Shown piece after piece: positions 53,144-63,100 of a stretch of DNA of 64,000 bases (position 1 is the stretch's first letter; every line of letters begins with the position of its first letter). The stretch comes from Sphingomonas psychrotolerans (GTDB taxonomy: Bacteria; Pseudomonadota; Alphaproteobacteria; Sphingomonadales; Sphingomonadaceae). The position numbers were made by a program, and so were the translations under genes. The notes beneath the pieces are model-generated. The model did not search any database and had not been told where the DNA came from. It saw only the letters and a list, made by a program, of their open reading frames with translations. The stretch is from positions 248,001 through 312,000 of the forward strand of contig NZ_CP024923.1 of assembly GCF_002796605.1 (NCBI RefSeq), read 5' to 3'.

Positions 53144-55381
53144 TCACGGTAGCGGGCGGATGTCCTCCGCGCGCACTTTCCAGCCGCGTCGCGGGAATCC
53201 CGGCGCGACTCCGTCCGACCCTTCCCAACCCGCGGCCATCATCCCCACTGCCAGCAGCAGCGAGCCGTTGGAGGGGAAATACGTCTCGGCGGCCCGCGCG
53301 AAACCGGGTCCATCGGGGCCAGGACCCGAAGTGCCGGCAGCCGGGCCGATCAGCTGCTTCTCTTCCTGCAGATGCACGCGCGGCGTCATCCCGCTCACGC
53401 CCCAGCGATTGTTGGGCACATCGCGGAACAGCCATTCTACCGCTTTCTCCGGATCGCCCAGCCGCGCCGCGGTCATCGCGATCACCGGAAAGTCCCAGCC
53501 CCAGGTCTGGCGCAGGTCCCAATGCGCTTCGGTGGCGGCGAGGGTGCGGCGCATCGTCGCGCGATCTACCCGGCTCCCGGGGATCAGCCCGAACGCCATC
53601 AGGAAGGAGGGATGGTCGCGGTTGAGGCAACGCGGCGGCGTGGCGTGGCGGCTGCATTCGGGTGCGGCGCTGGTGCGCCAGAAATCGGGTCCGCTCTCGA
53701 CCGGCAGATACAGCCCGTCGCGCTCGGGGGGCGGCGCGAGCCCGGCGATCACCCGGTCCCACTCCGCATTGCGCGCAAGGCCGCGCCGCTCGCGCCAATG
53801 CTGTGCGGTGCGTAGCGCCCAGCGATAATATTCGAGTTCGAACGCGGGGTTCAGCGTGGTGAGCGGCGGGTGATTCTCCTGCACCGGGATGATCGGTGGC
53901 CCGAGCACATAGCGACTGCCTTCGCGCCGCGGCCAGCTGGCGAGCAGCGCCGCGGTCTGCTCGACCATCTCGCCATATTTCGCCAACGCCGCCTGATCGC
54001 CGCCCGCCCGATAGACGAGTTCGGCCAGGTAGATCGGATGCGGCTGCTGCCACATGATGAACGGATTGACCGTGCTCGGGCTGTTCCACCCGTTCGGCCC
54101 GGCCATCTTGCTCCACCACGCACCCCGCACTCGGTGACGCCGGGCGAGCTGTTGGGCCTGGGGCAACATCTTCAGATACCAGCCGAGGCTGCGTTCGAGC
54201 AATTGGGGCCGGCCCCAGCTCGCCCAATGCCCGGTATGGAAGATCGGCATCTCGAGGTGGAACTTGCCGTTCCAGCTGTTCGAGAACAGCCCTTCCTCCT
54301 GCGGCGGAACCTCGCCGGTCTGATTGATCGCGGCGAGATATTGCGAGAGCACCACGCGCCGTTCGAGCTCTGCGGCCCGCGCGTCGGTGCTGCCGCTGAA
54401 GTCGATCGCGCCACCGTGCATCCAGTAATCGCGCCAATGCGTTGCGACCGCCGCAACGGCATAGGCGCCGGGCTGTTGCCGGGTACGTTCGAAGCTGACC
54501 GTCGCATCCAGCCGGTCGCCGCCCTGACGAAGCACACGAAAGCGATGCGGGCCGGCTCGCGCGATCATGCCGCCCGGCGCGCCGATCGCCGAATAATAAT
54601 GCGTCGTATCGAGCGTGCGCTCCGCCACCAATTGCCCGGCGCGCTGGCTCAGGACCCGCGTGCGATGCGCCTCGTCGTGCGTCCAATCGGACGGATCGGG
54701 ATTGAGCTTCGCGGATATGCCGGGATAGCGGACATCGACGCCGATCCTGCCCGAAGCGACCAGCGGCGAGCGGATCGACACCATCACCATGTCGCGGCTC
54801 GGGTGCACGCGCGTCTCCACCGTCACCGGCTGGCCGTCGAACACGAAGCTGCTGACGAGCGCGCCCGACCACAGGTCGAGCCTCTGGCGGGTCCCGGTGA
54901 TATCCGCGAACCGCGCCTGCGTGCCATCCGCCCGGAGCAGCGCGAGGCTTACCCGGCCGAGCGAGAAGCGGTGCGGATTCTCACGCAGCCATTGCAGCGC
55001 GGGCCTTTGCGCGATCTCGGACCAGTCGCGGATCCACGGATAAGGCTGCGCGCCCCGGCCGGGGACTGGCACCATCACCAGCCCGTCGCGCTCGGTATAG
55101 CCCCTGGGGTTAGGGAAACTGTGCCACGCCCATTGCGCCATGGTCAGCAGCGGCGCGATCGTCGAATATTGCTCGGGAAAGGTCTGCAGCCCGGTGATGT
55201 CGGCAGTGAAACCCAGATTGCCGTTGCCGAGCATCAATGGGGCGTGCGGGTCTACGCGGGTGAGTGTCACATTGTGGCGGGTGACCAGCGCCTGCCGGTC
55301 GATTGGCTGGCCGGCGGCCGGGGAGGTGAGGGCCGTTGCCGCGAAGACGAGCAGGGGCCACCGCATCTCGCGCCGCCTCAT
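53144..55381 (-). CDS. secreted glycoside hydrolase-like protein, six-hairpin fold
   Basis: A 745-residue protein with a signal peptide (RWPLLVFAATALTSPAAG). An N-terminal beta-sandwich (about residues 30-310) is followed by an alpha/alpha barrel with regions such as EGLFSNSWNGKFHLEMPIFH, MAGPNGWNSPSTVNPFIMWQ and DLRQTWGWDFPVIAMTAARL, the plan of clan GH-L six-hairpin glycosidases (GH65/GH95-like). Candidate acids lie in the EGLFSNSWNGKFHLE stretch, but I cannot assign catalytic residues surely. In a fucose locus it may release fucosyl or related sugars. Start could be at 55381 or the ATG at 55366; both have purine-rich sequence before them. Confidence 0.7.
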   Translation of the reverse strand: MRRREMRWPLLVFAATALTSPAAGQPIDRQALVTRHNVTLTRVDPHAPLMLGNGNLGFTADITGLQTFPEQYSTIAPLLTMAQWAWHSFPNPRGYTERDGLVMVPVPGRGAQPYPWIRDWSEIAQRPALQWLRENPHRFSLGRVSLALLRADGTQARFADITGTRQRLDLWSGALVSSFVFDGQPVTVETRVHPSRDMVMVSIRSPLVASGRIGVDVRYPGISAKLNPDPSDWTHDEAHRTRVLSQRAGQLVAERTLDTTHYYSAIGAPGGMIARAGPHRFRVLRQGGDRLDATVSFERTRQQPGAYAVAAVATHWRDYWMHGGAIDFSGSTDARAAELERRVVLSQYLAAINQTGEVPPQEEGLFSNSWNGKFHLEMPIFHTGHWASWGRPQLLERSLGWYLKMLPQAQQLARRHRVRGAWWSKMAGPNGWNSPSTVNPFIMWQQPHPIYLAELVYRAGGDQAALAKYGEMVEQTAALLASWPRREGSRYVLGPPIIPVQENHPPLTTLNPAFELEYYRWALRTAQHWRERRGLARNAEWDRVIAGLAPPPERDGLYLPVESGPDFWRTSAAPECSRHATPPRCLNRDHPSFLMAFGLIPGSRVDRATMRRTLAATEAHWDLRQTWGWDFPVIAMTAARLGDPEKAVEWLFRDVPNNRWGVSGMTPRVHLQEEKQLIGPAAGTSGPGPDGPGFARAAETYFPSNGSLLLAVGMMAAGWEGSDGVAPGFPRRGWKVRAEDIRPLP

Positions 55382-55389
55382 ATAACCCC

Positions 55390-55469
55390 CTCACCCCGGC
55401 GAAGGCCGGGGCCCAGAGCCACAAACGCTGCCCTGCGAGGCTCTGGATCCCGGCCGGCGCCGGGATGAC
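55390..55469. repeat. REP-like inverted repeat pair, type 2
   Basis: CTCACCCCGGCGAAGGCCGG at the left, CCCGGCCGGCGCCGGGATGA at the right, between the two minus-strand genes. Confidence 0.75.
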
Positions 55470-55489
55470 GCGGGAAGGGGAGCGTCACT

Positions 55490-56953
55490 CTACGCCCGCT
55501 GCATCCGCGGCGGCTGCGCCACCGGATCCTTGTGCCCCGGCATCTTCGGATAATCGGGCCAGTCGAGCCCGCTGACCAGCTCGCCGATCTTCACTGGCTT
55601 GCCGGTCTCGAAGCAGCGGTTGGCGGCAACGCCGATCAGGATCGAGGCGGCCCCGCTGCGCTCGTCGGCGGCGCGCAGCAGCGGGTCCTTCGGTGCGTTC
55701 GGATCGAAGATGTCGGCGAGCATCACGGCGTCGCCGCCGCCATGCCCGCCCGCGCCGGTCGCCGGCACGATGTCGCGCGGATTCCCGCGCATCGGCACGA
55801 TCCGGGTCTTGATCCGGTCGCTCTCGTCCTGGCCGCTCGCACCGGCGACGCCGGCCTGCTCGACCACGCTGTGCTCGAGCCGGCCCTTCGTGCCGTTGAA
55901 GGCGATGTGATAGCCTTCCCACGCATTGAACGCGTTGAGGCTGTAGCTCAGCGTCGTGCCGCCGGCATAGCCGACGATCACGTTCATTGTGTCCTCAATG
56001 TTGATTTCGGGGCGCCAGACGCACTGATCGCGGAAATAGCCCTCATATTTCTCGTTATCGAGGAACAGCGCCTTCAATCCCGGATCGGCAGCCATATCGA
56101 AATAGAAATTGCATTCGGCCTTTTCGGGGCAGGTGCGGCAGCGCTGATGCGGCCCCTGCAAGCCGAAGCGGCGCGCCATCTCGGGGGTGTAGAATTCGCG
56201 TTTGCCGGTGGCGTTGACGCTGACCGGCAAGTCCGAGAGCCACCAATTGACCAGATCGAAATGGTGCGTCGCCTTGTGCACCATCAGCCCGCCGGAGATC
56301 GCCTTGTTCGAATGCCACCGGCGGAAATAATCGGCGCCGTGGACGGTGTTGAGCAGCCACTGGAAATCGATCGACAGTATGTCGCCGATCTCGCCCGACA
56401 TCAGCAGCTCCTTCACCTGGCTGCGGAACGGCGAATAGCGATAGTTGAAGGTCACGCGGATGTGCCGCCCGCTGCGTTTGACTGCGTCGAGGATGCGCTG
56501 TGCCTTCTCCGCGGTGGTCGTCATCGGTTTTTCGGTGATGACGTCGCAGCCGGCGTCGAGCGCGCGGACGACATAATCGTCATGGAACGCGTCGGGCGTG
56601 GTGATGATCACTGCGTCGGGCTTGAGCTCGCGCAGCATCTTGTCGAAATCGGCCGCGAGATACGGCGCTGGGGGCTTCGCGCCGGCCTTGGTTGCGCGGG
56701 CGGAAATATGATTGAGCCGGCCGGGATTGGTGTCGCAGGCGGCGATCAGCTCGCCATGTGCCTTGTGGGGTCCCCACAAAGCTTCCTGGTACAGGCGATT
56801 GCGGCTGCCGACGCCTACCGCGACATAGCGCTTGCGCTTGTCCGCGGCGACGCTTGCCGCATTGGCGTCGAGCGCAGTCGCGAGCGCGGTGCCCGCCGCG
56901 AGTCCGCCCAGAACGTCACGCCGCCGAACGGCGGGTCCTTCGCTACGATCCAT
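55490..56953 (-). CDS. Gfo/Idh/MocA-family oxidoreductase, Tat-exported
   Basis: A 487-residue protein starting at 56953 behind AGGAGAGG. The N-terminus carries a twin-arginine signal (VRRRDVLGGLAAGTALATAL). The Rossmann part follows (YVAVGVGSRNRLYQEALWGP; DAVIITTPDAFHDDYVVRAL) with the active Lys in VITEKPMTTT and the GFO C-terminal domain, including a CxxC-like cluster (RCRTCPEKAECNFYF). Members act on sugars or inositols with NAD(P), some as glycosidases. The downstream position to lldD, 44 bp away on the same strand, suggests one operon. Substrate unknown. Confidence 0.87.
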   Translation of the reverse strand: MDRSEGPAVRRRDVLGGLAAGTALATALDANAASVAADKRKRYVAVGVGSRNRLYQEALWGPHKAHGELIAACDTNPGRLNHISARATKAGAKPPAPYLAADFDKMLRELKPDAVIITTPDAFHDDYVVRALDAGCDVITEKPMTTTAEKAQRILDAVKRSGRHIRVTFNYRYSPFRSQVKELLMSGEIGDILSIDFQWLLNTVHGADYFRRWHSNKAISGGLMVHKATHHFDLVNWWLSDLPVSVNATGKREFYTPEMARRFGLQGPHQRCRTCPEKAECNFYFDMAADPGLKALFLDNEKYEGYFRDQCVWRPEINIEDTMNVIVGYAGGTTLSYSLNAFNAWEGYHIAFNGTKGRLEHSVVEQAGVAGASGQDESDRIKTRIVPMRGNPRDIVPATGAGGHGGGDAVMLADIFDPNAPKDPLLRAADERSGAASILIGVAANRCFETGKPVKIGELVSGLDWPDYPKMPGHKDPVAQPPRMQRA

Positions 56954-56997
56954 GCTCAATCCTCTCCTGCCGGGCTTTTGCGCCCTTCTTTCGAACT

Positions 56998-58155
56998 TCA
57001 GCGGCGTGTCGTCTCCACCAGCGCGTCGCGGGTGATCTGGTCGATGCTGGTGCAGCCGGTCAGAGCCATCGCGACTCGCATCTCGGCCTCGACCAGCTTG
57101 AGCATGTGGCTGACGCCCGCCTCGCCGCGTGCCGCTAGCGCGAAGGTCCAGGCGCGGCCGAGCAGCACGCCCTTCGCTCCCAATGCGAGCATCCGTACCA
57201 CGTCGAGTCCGGAGCGCACTCCACCATCGGCGAGCACGGTCAATTTGTCGCCCACTGCGTCGGCGATCGCCGGGAGGGCGTGCGCAGTCGAGGGAACGCC
57301 GTCGAGCTGGCGGCCGCCATGGTTGGAGACGACGATCCCGTCGGCGCCGATCTCGGCCGCCGCGCGCGCGTCCTCGGCGTCGAGGATGCCCTTGATGATC
57401 AGCGGGCCGTTCCAGCGCTCGCGGATGAAGTCGAGGTCGCGCCAGCTCACCGTGGGGTCGAAATTGCCCCGCATCCATGCGAAGAAATCCTCGAGCCCGG
57501 TATTCTTGCCGAGCACCGGGGCGACGTTGCCGAGCTGGTGCGGGCGGCCGTGCACGCCGACGTCCCACGCCCAGCCCGGGCGCTGCACTGCCTGCCACAT
57601 CCGGCGGAGGCCGCCGGACATGCCGCTCGCGCCGGCAAGGCCCGAGCGATAGTCGCGATAGCGTGATCCCGGAACCGGCATGTCGACGGTGAAGACCAGA
57701 GCGTTACACCCCGCCGCGGTCGCCTGGTCGAGCAATTCGCGCATGAACCCGCGGTCGCGGATCATGTAGAGCTGAAACCAGAAAGGCGCACTCGTCCCGC
57801 GCGCCACTTCGCCCAGGGGGCAGGCGGAAACGGTGGAGAGGCAAAAGGGAATGCCCGCTTTCTCCGCCGCGCGTGCCGCCTGCACTTCGCCGCGCCGCGC
57901 GCTCATCCCCGCCAGCCCGATCGGCGCCAGCGCGACCGGCATCGCCAGCTTCTGCCCGAACAGCTCGGTGGTGAGATCGAGCGACGAGACGTCGCGCAGG
58001 ATGCGCTGACGCAGTGCGATCGCCGCGAGATCGTCGACATTCCGTTTCAGCGTCACTTCGGCATAGGAGCCGCCGTCGATATATTCGAACAGGAAATGCG
58101 GCAGCCGCCGGCGGGCGAGCTCGCGATAATCGAGGGTGGAAGCTGCTTGTCTCAT
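56998..58155 (-). CDS. lldD: FMN-dependent L-lactate dehydrogenase (alpha-hydroxy-acid oxidase family)
   Basis: A 385-residue flavoenzyme. The FMN site and catalytic residues are visible: YIDGGSYAE near residue 25, [14 protein letters not shown] with the FMN Lys, and the catalytic His in [17 protein letters not shown], followed by the phosphate-binding [15 protein letters not shown]. It oxidises L-lactate to pyruvate at the inner membrane. Non-phosphorylative L-fucose breakdown yields pyruvate and L-lactate, so this gene completes the route. Divergent from the GH43 gene. Confidence 0.92.
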   Translation of the reverse strand: MRQAASTLDYRELARRRLPHFLFEYIDGGSYAEVTLKRNVDDLAAIALRQRILRDVSSLDLTTELFGQKLAMPVALAPIGLAGMSARRGEVQAARAAEKAGIPFCLSTVSACPLGEVARGTSAPFWFQLYMIRDRGFMRELLDQATAAGCNALVFTVDMPVPGSRYRDYRSGLAGASGMSGGLRRMWQAVQRPGWAWDVGVHGRPHQLGNVAPVLGKNTGLEDFFAWMRGNFDPTVSWRDLDFIRERWNGPLIIKGILDAEDARAAAEIGADGIVVSNHGGRQLDGVPSTAHALPAIADAVGDKLTVLADGGVRSGLDVVRMLALGAKGVLLGRAWTFALAARGEAGVSHMLKLVEAEMRVAMALTGCTSIDQITRDALVETTRR

Positions 58156-58298
58156 TGCGTGATATGCTGTGCCATAAGATGGAACCCGCTGTCGAGCCAG
58201 CTTCGGCGGTCGTCACGATGCGCGCAAGGCTTGGCGCTGACCAGCGGTAAATGATAGCGCTCCCAACCGCCGGCGGCGACCGGTGGGGGAGAGCGCAT

Positions 58299-59867
58299 AT
58301 GTGGAAGTTCGTGAGCCTGGCTGTGGCGCTGGCAATGCCGGCGGCGGCGCAGGCGCAGGCGACCTACACCAATCCGATTCTCTATGCGGACTATTCCGAT
58401 CCCGACGTGATCCGCGTCGGGCAGGATTATTATATGGTGGCCTCGAGCTTCCATTTCTCGCCGGGCATCCCGGTGCTCAAGTCGCGCGACCTCGTCCATT
58501 GGACGATCATCGGGCATGTCCTGCCGCGGCTGCCGTTCGGGCCGCTCTACGACATGCCCGGCCCGCACACCCTCACCGACAAGATCTCCAAGCCGATCGG
58601 CGGCACCAAATATGCCAGCGGCGTCTGGGCGCCGAGCATCCGCCATCACGCCGGCAAATTCTGGGTCTATTGGGCGACCCCCGACGAAGGCGTGTTCATG
58701 GCCACCGCCAGCGATCCGGCAGGCCCGTGGACCGCGCCGGTCGCGGTCATCGCCAAACCCGGCCTCGAGGATCCATGCCCCTTTTGGGATGACGACGGGA
58801 CTGCCTGGCTCGTCCACGGCAAGGTCGGCGCCGGCCCGCTGGTCCTCCATCGGATGCGCCCCGACGGCACCGGCGTGCTCGACGAAGGCACGGTGATCGC
58901 CGAGGACAAGGAGAAGCTCCCCGTCCTCGAAGGCCCCAAATTCTACAAGCGGAACGGCTATTATTACATCTGGGCGCCGATCGGCGGGGTCGGCACCGGC
59001 CCGCAGGCAGTCGGCCGCGCGCGCGACATACGTGGTCCGTACGCGTGGCGAGTCGTCCTCGATCCCGGCACCACCCCGGTGCAGGGGCCGCACCAGGGCG
59101 GCTATGTCGAGACGCCGTCGGGCGAGGGCTGGTTCGCGCATTTCAATTCGACCGGGGCATTCGGCCGCATCGTCCATCTCCAGCCGGTGCGCTGGGCGGA
59201 CGATTGGCCGCTGGTCGGCCAGCCGATCCCCGACAAACAATCCGGACAGCCGGTGCTGACATATCGCATGCCAGCCGCGGCGACTGCCGATCGCCTGCAG
59301 GATTCGGATGAATTCGCCGGCCGCACGCTCGGCCTGCAATGGTCGTGGAACCACAACCCCGTCGACAGCGCGTGGAGCCTGGCACGGCGCCCCGGCTGGC
59401 TCCGCCTCACCGCGATGCCCGCCGACCATCTCGTCACTGCGCGCAACACGCTCACCCAGATCCTTCAGGGGCCGCGCACCCGCGTCACCACACGGCTCGA
59501 CATCGGCCATATGGCGGAGGGCCAACGCGCCGGGCTTACCTTGTTCGGCGTGCGGCCGAGCTGGATCGGCGTGGTGCGCAGCGCCGGCATCAATCGAATC
59601 GCGGTTGCGGCGGAAGGCGAGGAAACCGCCGGCCCGCGACTCGCCGGCGCGACGGTGGTGCTCGCCGCCGAAGTGAGCGAGGGACAGGCGGTGCGTTATT
59701 CGTACAGCCTCGACAATGGGCGCAATTTCGCCCCGCTCGGTCCGCCGCTCTGGCTGGCGCGCTTCTCATGGTGGAAGGGCTCGCGGCCCGGAGTTTTCAC
59801 CTTCACCCGCGGGTCAGCCGGCCTAGTCGACATAGACTGGTTCCGTGTCGCGCGCAGCGACCGTTGA
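58299..59867 (+). CDS. GH43-family glycoside hydrolase
   Basis: A 522-residue secreted enzyme: signal peptide MWKFVSLAVALAMPAAAQAQ, then the five-bladed propeller. The general base Asp is in YADYSDPDVIRVGQDYYMVA, the pKa-modulating Asp in GLEDPCPFWDDDG and the acid Glu in LPVLEGPKFYKRNG. A C-terminal beta-sandwich domain (about residues 340-522; TLGLQWSWNHNPVDSAWSLA) is typical of GH43 beta-xylosidase/arabinofuranosidase types. It removes pentose side groups from plant polysaccharides. GGGGGAGA precedes the ATG at 58299; a longer frame to 58251 is not needed. Confidence 0.92.
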   Translation: MWKFVSLAVALAMPAAAQAQATYTNPILYADYSDPDVIRVGQDYYMVASSFHFSPGIPVLKSRDLVHWTIIGHVLPRLPFGPLYDMPGPHTLTDKISKPIGGTKYASGVWAPSIRHHAGKFWVYWATPDEGVFMATASDPAGPWTAPVAVIAKPGLEDPCPFWDDDGTAWLVHGKVGAGPLVLHRMRPDGTGVLDEGTVIAEDKEKLPVLEGPKFYKRNGYYYIWAPIGGVGTGPQAVGRARDIRGPYAWRVVLDPGTTPVQGPHQGGYVETPSGEGWFAHFNSTGAFGRIVHLQPVRWADDWPLVGQPIPDKQSGQPVLTYRMPAAATADRLQDSDEFAGRTLGLQWSWNHNPVDSAWSLARRPGWLRLTAMPADHLVTARNTLTQILQGPRTRVTTRLDIGHMAEGQRAGLTLFGVRPSWIGVVRSAGINRIAVAAEGEETAGPRLAGATVVLAAEVSEGQAVRYSYSLDNGRNFAPLGPPLWLARFSWWKGSRPGVFTFTRGSAGLVDIDWFRVARSDR

Positions 59868-60022
59868 ACGCCGGTCGCCGACGCAAACCCTAATCACACA
59901 TGTGGCATTTTTGCCGCAAGTCACGGGTTTCGTTTTTGCATCGCGGCAATGAAAGCGCGACCATCTGTTAAGTACTAGAAATTGTTTGGAAAACTATCGC
60001 ACACAGAGCATGTGTTCGACTG

Positions 60023-60055
60023 TTGACAACGTAAGACAATTTGGTAGCGTTAACA
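60023..60055 (+). promoter_or_regulatory. promoter with LacI-type operator before the TonB receptor
   Basis: A -35 box TTGACA (60023-60028) is followed 16-17 bp later by the -10 region (about 60045-60051). Covering it is TGGTAGCGTTAACA (60042-60055), a near-palindrome (10 of 14 positions symmetric) that matches the consensus of LacI/GalR-type operators in Caulobacter and related bacteria. Suggests sugar-controlled expression of the receptor. Confidence 0.6.
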
Positions 60056-60129
60056 TCGAGTGGCGACCACGCCGGCTCATATAAAAAACCATGCGGCGTG
60101 CTTTCGGCATGCTGACGAGGAGGGGACAG

Positions 60130-63100
60130 ATGAATAGCTTACGGCTCACGCCGGCGCTCGCGCGCACGGCTTCCGCAATCGCCATCACCGCTTGCCTGAT
60201 GATGCCCGGCATCGCAGCGGCGCAGGACGCCGCAGCGGCGCAGGCAGACCAGACAGCGCAGGACGATACGGCCACCGGCGAGGACATCATCGTCACCGGC
60301 ATCCGCGCGTCGCTGGACCAGGCGATCGCGATCAAGCGCAACTCCGCCGGCGTCGTCGACGCGATCTCCGCTGAAGACATCGGCAAATTCCCCGACACCA
60401 ACCTCGCCGAGTCGCTCCAGCGTATCACCGGCGTATCGATCACCCGCGCCAATGGCGAAGGCTCGCAGGTCGCAGTCCGCGGCTTCAGCGGCGGGTTCAA
60501 CCTCGTGACGCTGAACGGCCGCCAGCTTCCCTCCACCAGCATCGACACCAGCACCGGCAACGCCTTCGCGCGCGGCACCGGCCGCTCGTTCGACTTCCAG
60601 AACCTCGCGTCGGAAGGCGTCGCCACGCTGGAAGTCTACAAGACCGGCCGCTCCAACATCCCTTCAGGCGGCATCGGCGCGTCGATCAACGTCGTCACGC
60701 GCCGCCCGCTCGACGCGCGGGAAGACGGCTTTTCCGGTTCGATCGGCGCCAAGGCGCTGTATGACCGCTCGGTAGAGGATGCCGAGGGTGATCTGAGCAA
60801 GATCACGCCCGAAGTCTCCGGCCTGATCAACTGGAAGAACGATGCCGGAACCTTCGGCGTCACCGTGTTCGGCAGCTACCAGCTGCGCGAATCGACTTCG
60901 ATCCAGTCGAACCCGAACTATTGGAACATCGTGCCGGTGGCCGCCTTCATGGCTCGGGACGGCGTCTACACCACGCCGACCACGAACATCACCAACGCCC
61001 CGACGACGCCGTACGTCCAGATCCCTAACGACAGCCGCTACCAGTTCTCCGAGAATCGCCGCGAGCGCATGAACGGCCAGGCGGTCGTCCAGTTCAAGCC
61101 GTCGGATGCCATCGAGATCACCGTCGACGGCCTCTATGCGCGGAACAAGCTGAGCGACGAGCGCAGCGAGCAGACCAACTGGTTCCAGCGTCCGTTCAGC
61201 GACGTCACTTTCGACGACAACAAGCAGATGCAGAGTGCCGTCATCCTCGCCGAGGCCAAGCAGGCGGACAAGGGCTACGAGCAGCAGCGTTTTGCCACCG
61301 ATACCGAATTGTATTCGATCGGCGGCAATCTGAAGTGGAACTTCACCGACGCCCTGTCGCTGACGCTCGACGCCAACCACTCGAAGTCGACGACCAATCC
61401 GGACAATTCGAACGGCTCGTCGGCGACGACGATCTCGATCGGTGCGCCGGTCCGCGCAACGCATCGCGTCGACTTCACCAGCGGCTTCCCGCAGCAGTCG
61501 GAAACGATCAACGACTGCAACGCGACCAACGGCGGCCGCGGCGGCAACTGCAACAACCAGCTCGATATCGGCGATATGGGCACGCAGATCGCGCGCACGA
61601 TCACCTCGGAGCAGGAAGCCCGGATCAACCAATACGGTGCGGAATTCGCCTGGGACCTGGGCGAGGGGAGCCGCTTCACCTTCGGCGGCGATTATGTCGA
61701 TGCGAAAATGCGGTCGGCGACTTCCGATACTCAGCAGATGCTGGGTGACTGGGGCATCACCGACACCGGCCTCGTAAACCAGCTGGCCAGCGATCTCGTC
61801 AAAACCTACTGCATGACCTGCAAGTTCGACAAATATGATCCGGCTTCGACCGGGTCGGCGCTGGTCGCGTTCCGCGGAAACGCAGTCGATCTGCTCAATG
61901 TCTTCTCCCCTTATTATACGAACAGCGGGATCGCCGGCAGGGGCGTCATGCAGCAGGGGTCGGCCGACGACACGGTGGGCGAGAAGACCTGGGCGGTCTA
62001 CGGCCAGATGGCCTGGTCCGGCGAAATTGGCGGGCGCCGTGCAAATGCGCTGATCGGCGCCCGCTACGAGCAGACGAGGGTCAATTCGCTCAGTCTCCAG
62101 TCGGTGCCGGCGGCGATGCGCTGGACGCAGGACAACGACTTCAACGTCGACGGTGGACCCGCCGGCGGTGCCGTGACCGTAAAGGCGAAGTACGACAATC
62201 TGTTGCCGTCGATGGACTTCAACATCGAGGTGCTCGACAACGTGATGGCGCGTGCCTCGTTCAGCCAGACGCTCGCCCGGGCGGACTATGGCAATTTGTT
62301 CGCATCGGTGACTGCGAACGCGCCGAACCGTCCGACGGCACTCGGTGCGGCGCCTGCGGGCGCAACCAGGCAGGATCCGGCGCTGCTGCCGCTCGAATCC
62401 GACAATTTCGACGTGTCGCTGGAGTGGTATTACAAGCCTTCGAGCTTCGTCTCGGTCGGCTTCTTCAACAAGAATGTGCGCAACTTCATCGGTAACCAGG
62501 TCACCAACGGCAACCTTTTCGGCCTGCGGGATCCAGGCTCGGGTGCCGCGGGCTCACGTTCCGGCGTCGCGCTGAATTATCTCAGGTCCAACGGAATTGC
62601 CCTGAGCGACATCAATCTGTTCGCATACACCGCGCTTCTGGTGCAGAATAATGGAAACGCCGCGGCCGCAACCACGGCGTTCCAGGCGAACTATAACCCC
62701 GTCACCGGCAATCTCGACCGGATCAGCGGAAGCTTCTACAATAATCTTGCCACCTCGGTCGACATTCTCGGGGATGCCAACGATCCGCTCGTCAACTTTG
62801 CGATCAGCGGTCCGGTCAACAACCGCGAAGGCAATATCCACGGCTTCGAAGTCGCCTGGACCCACTTCTTCGGGCAAACCGGCTTCGGCTTCTCGGCGTC
62901 GTACACCAAGGTCGACGGCGACGTGAACGTGGATCCCTATGCCGATCCGAACGTCAACATCTTCGCGCTGACGGGGCTGGGCGACAGTGCCAACCTCACT
63001 GCCATCTACGACAAGGGCGGTCTTTCGGCCCGCGTCTCGTACAACTGGCGCGACAAGTATCTGTCGGGAACCAACCAGGGCGGCAACCGCAACCCGCTGT

